This document shows, piece by piece, positions 54,905 through 62,585 of a stretch of 64,000 bases of DNA. The notes below the pieces were generated by a model. The model worked only from the letters and a program-made list of their open reading frames with translations, was not told where the DNA came from and did no database searches. The stretch is taken from the NCBI GenBank assembly GCA_009760855.2, contig WPIO01000110.1, forward strand, positions 1 through 64,000, given 5' to 3'. Every line of letters begins with the position of its first letter. Positions within the stretch are counted from its first letter, which is position 1. The position numbers and the translations under genes are program-made. The stretch is from Cristatella mucedo. Lineage: Eukaryota > Bryozoa > Phylactolaemata > Cristatellidae.

Positions 54905-57640
54905 GGAGTGTTCGTCAAGGAGTTCGTTGGCATTCGGTACTGGTCTAATGTCCGCTAAGTGGCGGCGGATTCCATCAATTTCAATGCCAACTCCTTCCGC
55001 CGGGGCAGCAACTTTCCCCTGAGGCCACTGAGTGTTGCAACGGGCTCCGGGGGTTTTTACGAAAACCCGCTGACCCTGAATCAAATCATTTCCGTCAGAG
55101 CTCTCTGTGCGAGGCTCGCGAGCTATCGGAGGTTTCCATTCGTACGAGAAAAGCTGACGGCAAGGCGATGAGCCGGCGTCCAATCCGGCGGTGGCAGAGA
55201 GATTGTTCCAGTACACCATCATCATTATGTCCCGCCCACTCCGGGCTGCCATTCCTTTCATCGTTCGGTGGTTTCGCTCTACTATACCGTTTCCAGAGGA
55301 GCGGTAAGCGCAGCGGTATATTGCGTGTATCCCCCAACGATCGCAAAGCTGGCGAACAGCGTTCGATCGGAAAGTGGCGGAATTGTCCATTAAGAGCTGC
55401 CACGGCGGGCCCCTTTCTCTGAATATTTCATCCAAGTGTCGAACCACCGAGGTCTCGCTCTCGTCGGGTATACGCCGCCAGATGGCAAACCTGCTGGGGC
55501 CGCTATCGACAAGTGTCAGATATTTGACCCCGTTGAAGAAAGTAACATCAATAGCCAGGCGGCACCAGTTGGAATCTACGTCCAAATGTCCATGGCTCCA
55601 AGACACTGGCGCTGGATCCACAGACCGGCAACGCATGCACGATTTAACAACGCGTTCCGCTATCTCCCGCGTTACGGAAATGCCGGGGAAGCAGAGTCTG
55701 GCCAGGTACAACGTACTGTCAACCCCTAGGTGATGCAAATCGTGGAACGCTCGCAGGTCTACTTCTTGTGCAGGAGTAGCAGCTGCGAGAATCGAGATTG
55801 GCTTAAGCCACGGCTGCGGTACTCGCGTCAAGTGGTCTGCTTTGTTTTTGGCCGAACGCACCAGCTGTATTCTCACCCGAAGGTCGTACTCCTTAATTAC
55901 GTCGCGTACTATTGCTGTCCGCCGTCGAGCCAATGCCTCGCCTAGACCTCGCGTACGGATAGGCTTATCGCCTTTGACAATCGACCGAAGCCACGAGTGC
56001 ACAGTGGCCGAGTCAGTAAACAATTCGATCTCTCGCAGGCCCCAGGCCAGGGCTAAGTTTAGGCCCTTTATGACAGCCTCTAGTTCGGCCAGATTTATAT
56101 GTGCTACGTCATCTGGCTTTCTAAGCCAAGAGGCGTCCTCGACTGTCTGCCCTCCAATTCGCAAGCAGGCGCCTATCGCTAAGCTGCTTGCGTCGCACCA
56201 TACCTGTCCGCTGGGTGACGACGGCACACTCCACACTCCGGAGACTGGATCCTCTTTTATCACGCGTCGGCTGATTTCCTGTGCCATCCGAAGGACGTCC
56301 TCCGTGACCTCGGCATCCCAAGACAGGTCTTTTGTGGCTCTCTTTACGAAGCTGCAGGCTGGTCGAAGCCATCCGGCAACGGGAAAATGACCCGTTAATT
56401 GTCCGCACCACGAGAAAAGCTGCCTGCGAGTCGCGCACTGAGGTAGCGGTTCAACATCATTATCTCTGCCACACTTAAGCTTTCCATCGTGGTCAGTGAC
56501 GCGAAGTCCTAGTACGCGACCTCCGACCAACTTTTCCGCGGGCTTAGCTTCGAGCCCGAACTGTCGTAGGTGAGAGATAACAAGCTCATTCGTGACAATG
56601 TCATTGTTGGCGATTATATCGTCCACGTATGAGTCAGTGCCTTCGCGCACCCGTGGGTCCATAGAAAGCACCTTATTTAACACGGCGGTCATAATCTTAG
56701 GCGCTACATTTAATCCGAAGCCAAGCCGCGTAAGGCAGTACCGCCTCCCCTGGTAGGCGACAACCTGGTATCTCCACAGGGAAGGGTCGATATGAAGCTG
56801 CAAATACGCTTTGCGAAGGTCGATAATGCTGACGTTACTTCCCATGTGGCGCCATGCCCGAAGTTTCTCGCTGCAAACGTCACCGTTGGCAGTGTGGCTG
56901 GAAACGTATTGGTTCAGCTCGCGGTAGTCTAAGACGGGCCGCACTTTGTCTTTATGACTCTGGAACACTGCCATTAGCGGCACGAGGCCCTCACACTCCC
57001 CTTCGTAGGGCTTCAGCCAGCCGAGTTGGATCCACTCTTGAATCTCATTGTCGTAGTCGGCCTGCAAGTCGGTGGGCACGCGGTAAGCATCGACGTGGTT
57101 TACCCAGGTGGGAGAAGTCACGCCGTCGGCCCAATGCCACTTTACGATCCATTTTCCGTCACGGTACACCGCCGAAAAGTCTCTGTCGGAAACACTGACG
57201 TCGGTTGACAGTGCCCCGATTGCACTGTCCCGCCCATTGAAGGTTACTACACCGCCTTCAGGGCCTATCACCACGCCTCCCAGCTGTCGCACAGCATCCA
57301 TGCCAAGTAGCATATCATACCCCGGTACGATCTCGGATACGAGGCAGTCAAGCTCTATTGCTATGCCCTGCACAGAGCATGTCATGCGGCACGCCGACCG
57401 GCAACGAGCGACTGCTCCGTTGAACGTAATTACCTGCTCGTTAACCGAATAAGACTGCGCCGAGGTGGCACGCAGTACCGAAGATTCAGTCACAATCGAC
57501 CGAGAGCAGCCAGTATCAAGGAGCGCCTTCATAATACGACCACCGTTGAGAACATTTATTGTTGGCAGTCGAGTTGACAAGCAGGGGAATGCGCCGGCGC
57601 TATAACATGCGCTTCCCTTACTCGTTTTTTGGCTTCGCAT
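54872..57640 (-). CDS. Retrotransposon Pol: protease, RT, RNase H, integrase
   Basis: A 922-codon uninterrupted frame. Aspartic protease LLDTGCS at about 40-46; RT with DLRKAYLQL (about 274) and YVDD (338-341); RNase H with WCDAS (483), NLAELEA (about 518), FTDSA (543) and KADH (602); integrase with H633/H637-C668/C671 zinc site and catalytic D698, D752, E788 (D-x35-E). It lies one base out of frame with gag, which it overlaps by at least 23 nt, so a programmed frameshift is likely. The last about 11 residues come from the inverted-arm insert; without the insert, the frame would stay open to a stop at 53,236-53,238. Confidence 0.93.
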   Translation of the reverse strand: MRSQKTSKGSACYSAGAFPCLSTRLPTINVLNGGRIMKALLDTGCSRSIVTESSVLRATSAQSYSVNEQVITFNGAVARCRSACRMTCSVQGIAIELDCLVSEIVPGYDMLLGMDAVRQLGGVVIGPEGGVVTFNGRDSAIGALSTDVSVSDRDFSAVYRDGKWIVKWHWADGVTSPTWVNHVDAYRVPTDLQADYDNEIQEWIQLGWLKPYEGECEGLVPLMAVFQSHKDKVRPVLDYRELNQYVSSHTANGDVCSEKLRAWRHMGSNVSIIDLRKAYLQLHIDPSLWRYQVVAYQGRRYCLTRLGFGLNVAPKIMTAVLNKVLSMDPRVREGTDSYVDDIIANNDIVTNELVISHLRQFGLEAKPAEKLVGGRVLGLRVTDHDGKLKCGRDNDVEPLPQCATRRQLFSWCGQLTGHFPVAGWLRPACSFVKRATKDLSWDAEVTEDVLRMAQEISRRVIKEDPVSGVWSVPSSPSGQVWCDASSLAIGACLRIGGQTVEDASWLRKPDDVAHINLAELEAVIKGLNLALAWGLREIELFTDSATVHSWLRSIVKGDKPIRTRGLGEALARRRTAIVRDVIKEYDLRVRIQLVRSAKNKADHLTRVPQPWLKPISILAAATPAQEVDLRAFHDLHHLGVDSTLYLARLCFPGISVTREIAERVVKSCMRCRSVDPAPVSWSHGHLDVDSNWCRLAIDVTFFNGVKYLTLVDSGPSRFAIWRRIPDESETSVVRHLDEIFRERGPPWQLLMDNSATFRSNAVRQLCDRWGIHAIYRCAYRSSGNGIVERNHRTMKGMAARSGRDIMMMVYWNNLSATAGLDAGSSPCRQLFSYEWKPPIAREPRTESSDGNDLIQGQRVFVKTPGARCNTQWPQGKVAAPAEGVGIEIDGIRRHLADIRPVPNANELLDEHSCSTLLALAEF

Positions 57641-58331
57641 CGGTGCGACGCTCCGGACATATTGCTGCTAGGTGCGAGTCATCGCCGCATACAAAACACA
57701 GTCTTCGCTGCCTTTTCGACGAACGGCAGTCGCGACGTATGCGCCCTTCCTTTTTGCAGAAGAAACAAAAGCGCTTCTGTGGAGTCGGGCGAGAGCCTCT
57801 TTCTCCTAGTGCCTCAGCAGCGGCCGCGTAGCTCGGCTCCTGGCTACTCATGAGCGCTCGAGCCTTCTCAACGACCTCAGACATCGCCATCTTGTCGAGC
57901 GCACACGCCGCGCGTAGCTGCTTTCGTATATTCTCTGGAAGCCCGGTGACGAAAGCGCATTTTACCAAGTCATCCTTCGCAGCCGCACTCACCAATCCGG
58001 CCAGCCGGGCCAAAATCGATGCGTATACGTCCACTGGTTCCCCAGCTTGGAGCCGCCGTGTCGTGAGCTCCTCATAAGCTTTAAATTTATCCGCCAAAAA
58101 TGCAGCTAGAAGAGCCTCTTTTACGATGGTATAGTCTTTCTTCGCCTGTCCATCGATGCTTTGGTACACGACGAACGCTCCGCCGGTTAGAAAAAGGGGC
58201 AGGAATTTGTGGCGGTCGGCAGCGACAATACCTTGAATCTCTGCCACCAGATCAAACTTTTCAACCCAGCCCGCAAAGTCTCCGCTGCCGTCGAATTGAG
58301 TGACGATGTGGCTGAACTTTACGTTCTCCAT
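57618..58331 (-). CDS. Retrotransposon Gag with two zinc knuckles
   Basis: About 237 codons from the Met at 58,331 (MENVKFSHIV...). The same frame is open upstream into the LTR, but a start inside the LTR (58,421) is less likely. The central part is a helical gag-like capsid domain. The C-terminus holds two CCHC-type knuckles: C-FF-C-KKEG-R-IRRD-C, where the His is replaced by Arg, and an intact C-FV-C-GDDS-H-LAAI-C. It packages the element RNA in virus-like particles. The start codon is only 16 nt from the LTR end. Confidence 0.85.
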   Translation of the reverse strand: MENVKFSHIVTQFDGSGDFAGWVEKFDLVAEIQGIVAADRHKFLPLFLTGGAFVVYQSIDGQAKKDYTIVKEALLAAFLADKFKAYEELTTRRLQAGEPVDVYASILARLAGLVSAAAKDDLVKCAFVTGLPENIRKQLRAACALDKMAMSEVVEKARALMSSQEPSYAAAAEALGERGSRPTPQKRFCFFCKKEGRIRRDCRSSKRQRRLCFVCGDDSHLAAICPERRTDAKPKNE

Positions 58332-58347
58332 TACGGCCGAAATAGCT

Positions 58348-58643
58348 TGTAGTTTAAATGGTCGTCGCGAGCGGCACAGCACGCGAGCCGACGAGGAACA
58401 CCACCAGTTTATTTCCTCCACACCCTCAGCCGGCGGAAGCGCTACTGCCCGCCCGCAGACGTTCGCCAGCTTCCGTCGTCTGCGGTACCGGAACGCTGCG
58501 CTCGCATTCGTTGGCGCCGTTGCCAGCGCCTAGCTGTGCTCTAATTGGCTACCCGGTGGCCAGGAGGGCCACCCAGCCTAGTACTGGCAGATAACAACAT
58601 TTAGGTGCTGTCACACACTGCGGTATACATAAGCAAAACCACA
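58348..58643 (-). repeat. 5' LTR
   Basis: The upper LTR copy, 296 bp. It serves as promoter for minus-strand transcription into gag. The 16 bases between the LTR and the gag ATG (minus strand AGCTATTTCGGCCGTA) do not match a standard TGG-starting tRNA primer site. Confidence 0.9.
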
Positions 58644-59081
58644 GTATGCATAATCGACATCAATTCCGAGCTGTTGGATGGTTCGCACCCAACTCAACTC
58701 ATTATAGATGTATACATTCATATCCACACCATAAATCCCAGGCTGTTGGATGGTTCGCACCCAACTCAACCTGTTAGAGATGTATACATTCATACCATCC
58801 TTTTCGAGCTGTTGGATGGGTCTCACCCAACTCGACCCGTTAAAGATGTATACATTCATATCCACAACATCCTTTTCGAGCTGTTGGATGGGTCACACCC
58901 AACTCGACTCGTTAAAGATGTCAAGCTCATTAAACATCGAATCGATGGAGTCATTGATAACGTCTAACGTTTTTGAAAACATTTGCAAGTATTCACTCAC
59001 AGTAATGTCTTCTACAACTGCTAGATCGTCATCAAAATACTGATAATCGAAAACGTATGCTATTTCATCGCAAGAGGCCAT
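58611..59081 (-). pseudogene. Repeat-protein reading frame broken by one stop and by the LTR element
   Basis: A Met at 59,081 opens an acidic N-terminal region (MASCDEIAYVFDYQYFDDD...; about 55 residues). Repeated units with the core FN-SSWVRPIQQLEKD and MNVYI follow. Unit starts at 58,673, 58,745, 58,811 and 58,883 give periods of 72, 66 and 72 bp, all multiples of three. The frame is interrupted by a single TGA (58,893-58,895), a one-base change from the AGA found in the neighbouring unit, and then by the LTR element at 58,643. Two more units lie at 52,765-52,879. The plus strand is also open here, so coding is not proven. Family unknown. Confidence 0.5.
58660..58930 (-). repeat. 66/72-bp tandem repeat array, right part
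   Basis: Four units of GAGCTGTTGGATGG...CACCCAACTCGACCCGTTAAAGATGTATACATTCAT type. The 6-bp length variation lies in the ATCCACAAC segment. Continues as two units left of the LTR element. Confidence 0.9.
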
Positions 59082-59248
59082 TTTGGAAAGGAAGATAACT
59101 CATACTCACGTGATATATCAGGAATTCCCCAACAGTCTAAATTTAGTACGTGACGTTATACGATTAATAAAACGATTTTTATTAATATAGGACAATGTCA
59201 GCCCTTCGAACCAAATACGCAAATACCAAGTATAATCAAATACTTTGA

Positions 59249-59596
59249 GACAATGATAGAATTAAAGGTTGCTTAACTAAATTAATAAGAGTTAAATATT
59301 TTTTTCAATTTATAGGTATCCTGCTATCTCTTGCGATTACAGTAACCAGTACTTACATTAAAAAACATGAGGAACTTTCTCACGTAGTAACAGTATTAGG
59401 TGCTTTATCAACAATGATAATCTCAATAGATAGTACAATATCACGAATTGATAGAAGGAAAAGATCTACTCTTCAAGCGAATCATAACTTAGTTTCAAAG
59501 ATTGTTGATGCATTAGATGATAATAAAGTAACTAAAGAAGAATTCGATGAAATATTAATTGAACCATTAGAATGTCCAGACTCTTCTAAGGCTTAA
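59249..59596 (+). CDS. Small protein with one membrane segment and charged helix
   Basis: The frame opens after a stop at 59,246-59,248. An F-QFIGILLSLAITVTSTYI hydrophobic segment precedes an alpha-helical part (HEELSHVVTVLGALST...) and an acidic tail ending at 59,596. The first in-frame ATG (59,414) would remove the membrane segment, so the true start may be upstream in another frame after an indel, or non-ATG. It ends convergently with the integrase gene, with a 3' overlap of about 11 bp. Function unknown. Confidence 0.45.
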   Translation, partial: DNDRIKGCLTKLIRVKYFFQFIGILLSLAITVTSTYIKKHEELSHVVTVLGALSTMIISIDSTISRIDRRKRSTLQANHNLVSKIVDALDDNKVTKEEFDEILIEPLECPDSSKA

Positions 59597-60462
59597 CAAC
59601 TTGCAATTCCTCTCTAACAAAACTTCTCTTAACATCATTTACCCAATATCTAACAGCTTGTTCTTGCAATACCATTATTCTAACAATAGTATGTTTAGTT
59701 AAACTCCATGTTGGGTCTGTAGCTCTTATTCTTTTTTTTTCATCTTCTCCTCCACCTGGTTCTAATAAATATCTAACAGTTGTTTCAAGTTCTAGTAACG
59801 GTTCTTGTTCTCCTACTTTTCTATGATATTTTGGTTTCTTTAGTTTTACTTTTTCTTTTTTTTATCACTTTAACAGGTTTTTCACCTATTGCTTTCGTAA
59901 CACTATTATTTAGATAATCAATAATCTTTGGTAAATTATCAATCCACTCTCTGTTTCTAGTATATTCTCCTTTATTAATACTTTCTATTTCTTTTTCATA
60001 TTGAGCAATGAACGCTCTCTCAGCAACTGTTCTATTCATTCTTTCAACTAACGCAGCACTCTTTTTACTGGTACCTTCAATAATTTGTGTTTCATGTTTT
60101 TTCATTTCTTTAGCAAACTCACCTTTAAACTCTGATCCTGGATCAACTGTCATTTTCCTTGGCCATTTCAAAGGACCTTTATTGTAAATATCTATTATTG
60201 CTTTTGTTACTTCTTTAGGTCTTTGTTTTAAGAGGTCTTGAATCTTTATATCTACTAGCAATATCAATAACACTAAGTGCATATTTATATCCAGAATCAT
60301 TAGGCATGTATACAATATCTGCTTGATGATTTTCATTAGGCTCAACAATATTAAAGAAACCTTGTGGAATTTTCTTAGGTCTTGGTTTGAATACTTGGCT
60401 TATATCTGAGTCAGGATTGAATTTACCTTCTTTTTTCTTTCACTTAGAGTTAAAAACGACAT
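59586..60462 (-). pseudogene. Retroviral-like (Polinton-type) integrase, frameshifted
   Basis: From the Met at 60,462, codons for a HQADIVYMP stretch hold the first catalytic Asp (about 60,340). VDPGSEFKGEF and ALVERMNRTVAE follow with the second Asp and the Glu, about 32 residues apart. A C-terminal DPTWSL...RYWV...VREELQVV segment ends at 59,586, as in Polinton integrases. The longest single frame is 59,821-60,348. Single-base shifts lie near 60,225 and in the A-run near 59,860. The enzyme would join the element ends to host DNA. An N-terminal zinc domain is not visible. Confidence 0.85.
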
Positions 60463-60472
60463 TCTATAGATA

Positions 60473-60930
60473 ATGGAAATATTTTGTGAAACATGTTTAA
60501 ATAGATTTAATGAAACTGATTATCTAGAAGGAAAACATCCTTACTCTCATCAAGAAAAAAAGAGACCAAAAAGAAAATATGAAATACGTTGTGATATCTG
60601 TGATAAAGATATGAATGAAACAGAATTTGATTCTAGTCTTATGCGCAATGATGCAATTATAATTTGTTCATACTGTAACATAATAATAATTCATTTAAGA
60701 AAGAGAGACCAACTAAATTATATTCATTAGTTAAGAAACACTTACAAAAACAATGTTGCTCTACTTTATTACATCATTGTTTAGACCATGAAGCTATTTG
60801 TTCTATATCAAAACTATTCCCTATTCTTAAAGGTAAACGTAAAGCAACAATGTTAAAAGAGTTAATAGTTTTAATATATCATTTATACTATTCAGGAGGG
60901 TACATAACTGACCAAGATATTTACTCTTAG
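60473..60930 (+). pseudogene. Cys-rich (CxxC) protein, frameshifted
   Basis: 85 codons from 60,473 with three CxxC pairs (CETC, CDIC, CSYC) and a Lys/Arg-rich linker, compatible with a zinc ribbon or treble-clef. A shift near 60,690 leads into a second frame, rich in Lys and hydrophobic residues, that ends at 60,928-60,930. It starts 10 bp from the integrase start on the other strand, so the two may share a divergent promoter. Possible DNA-binding or regulatory role; family not recognised. Confidence 0.5.
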
Positions 60931-61736
60931 TTTTCCAGTTGTATCGATGAAATAATACTCTGTAGGTAATCTTGTAAAATAAACAGAATACTTTAAATCC
61001 ACACCTGTTGGAGAAGTATTTATTGCTCTTACACCTCCAGATACTGCAGTTGTATCAGTATTAGGTTTTAGAAACATACAATTAGATGCTCCAACAACCA
61101 TAACATTTAATATCATTATAGGTGGTGCAGTTTTATTTGTCCATGAATAAGGTGTTGATAGATTTAGTATTGAATTCTTTGCATTAAGATCCATTGATAG
61201 AGCTAGTACTTCTGTTATTTTTTTAACTGTTTTATCTACATAAGATTTAGTAGATACATCAAGAGGATTAACAGGATTTGCAACGTTCGTTATTGAATAT
61301 CCTGCCATATCAGTATTAGTTGTTGAAGGAAATCCTTTAAGTAAAACATCCCTCTTTAGGCCGCCGTATGTAACACAAAAATCATCTTTTAATACCACTG
61401 GTTTTCCATTACCCGAGTTCCAATAAGTAGATGTTACAGCAAAACTATTCATGTTTAAATCTCCAGTCATTGTATCACCAGTCTTTTTAACATAATTACT
61501 TACTTGACTAACATTGACAGCATCTATAGGATTAACACCTGGAGCAAGATTAGTAATTGTCTTACCTCCAAGATTTAACGTTGTTCCTGTATTAACAACA
61601 AATTTAGAATCTGCATATGCTTTTGTAACTACATCAGAATCATTAATTAGATCTGATAAATTTATAATTCTATTACCATTTGAATTAAGATCAGATAATA
61701 TCAAACCATTAACTTTAGAAACATAATCCTCCTCTC
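60892..61736 (-). CDS. Fibre/tail-spike-like protein with repeated shaft motifs
   Basis: About 270 codons are clearly readable from 61,704. The same frame is open to about 61,740, but no clear ATG is present, so the start is uncertain. Three copies of an N-(L/V)-x-x-P-x-(D)-AVxxxYV-x-K motif (TKAYADSK, NLAPGVNPIDAVNVSQVSNY, NVANPVNPLDVSTKSYVDK) and a KKTGDTMTGDLNMN segment are the hallmark of trimeric phage tail fibres and of fibres in some adenovirus-like and Polinton-like viruses. The C-terminal 110 residues would form a receptor-binding head. It lies downstream of the exonuclease and convergent with the Cys-rich gene (38-bp overlap). Confidence 0.75.
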
Positions 61737-61738
61737 TA

Positions 61739-62562
61739 AACTTTGAAATTTTTTAGATATTCATTGATTAATATTTTGCTTCTATCTAATACTTCTCTAA
61801 CTACAGGAACAATCCTTGGAAATCTAAATGGATCTTCTTCCTCAACAACTTGTATTTCTACTTTTTTATATAATATTTTATATCAAAACCAAAACTCTTT
61901 TTATTATTAAATCTACCATAATCATAAATTATATCAAATTCAAAATCATATTTTTTTCATCTTTAAGTAAATACATAAAGAAAGGTTCTCTTATTGGGAA
62001 ATCAAAATCATAAATTGTTGGTATTCTTACAGTCCCAGCAACAACACAATCTTTAGGAATATCATCACAATTCAATCCAGGTACAAATTATTTCAAATTC
62101 ACTATAAAAACATCTACTTAATTTTAGTGCATGTAATCCTAATAAACATTGAGCCAAGTATTGTTTTGGAATACAATCTTCCACTATACTTTTAGACCAC
62201 AAACACTTTATCTCAATTAATGTATCTTCATCTATAATACCATCTGGAGAATATCTATAAACACCATCACTAGTAAAGCAATCATTTGCATTTTTAATAG
62301 TTTTATCAAATTTTATTTCTAAATATTTAGCCGCTATTGGCTCGAATACCTTACCAAATAACATTTGTGCAAATCTCATTGGTTGAGAATTAGCAATATA
62401 TTTTTTTACTTTTCTATTAGCAATTAGTTCTATATCACAATCAGTTTGACTACCAAAAACCATATCATTTCCTAACACAGAATACACTTCTGATCCACCT
62501 ATATTTAAACTCATAGATCTCTTCCATTCATCAGACCCTTGAATAAAATTCGTTTTTTGCAT
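61739..62562 (-). pseudogene. YqaJ/lambda-exonuclease-type nuclease, frameshifted 3' part
   Basis: The Met at 62,562 opens 165 codons to 62,065. The N-terminal part has QGSDEWKRSMSLNIGGSEVYSVLG; the core has YSPDGIIDEDTLIEIKCLW, the D...(D/E)xK metal-binding signature of YqaJ recombinases. QYLAQCLLGLHAL follows, equivalent to the Q-containing motif of the fold. The C-terminal continuation (NCDDIPKDCVVAG, FDFPIREPF, ...VLDRSKILINEYLKNF) is in other frames down to 61,739, with shifts near T-runs at 61,865 and 61,950. It processes DNA ends in replication or recombination. Confidence 0.78.
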
Positions 62563-62585
62563 TATATTTAGTTATTATAATTTTA

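Larger units (their letters stand above)
52880..58643 (-). mobile_element. LTR retrotransposon, 5,764 bp, with 296-bp LTRs
   Basis: LTRs at 52,880-53,175 and 58,348-58,643 are equal in length, begin TG and end CA, and differ at roughly nine positions by eye. The element is flanked by GTATA (52,875-52,879) and GTATG (58,644-58,648), a near-perfect 5-bp target duplication. gag and pol lie on the minus strand. The order protease, RT, RNase H, integrase is that of the Gypsy/Metaviridae group. A second element interrupts it at 53,351-54,904. Young copy by LTR similarity and open frames. Confidence 0.9.

Noticed and set aside
55374-57452. Plus-strand frames of up to 182 codons opposite the retrotransposon pol gene
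   Set aside because: Antisense shadows of a GC-rich coding sequence with clear RT/RNase H/integrase motifs on the minus strand.
61718-61740. AGAGAGGAGG just upstream of an ATG on the minus strand, like a bacterial ribosome site before the fibre gene
   Set aside because: The ATG opens only a seven-codon frame out of phase with the fibre, and the neighbouring integrase and capsid are of eukaryotic-virus type. Treated as chance, not as evidence for a phage or bacterial contig.
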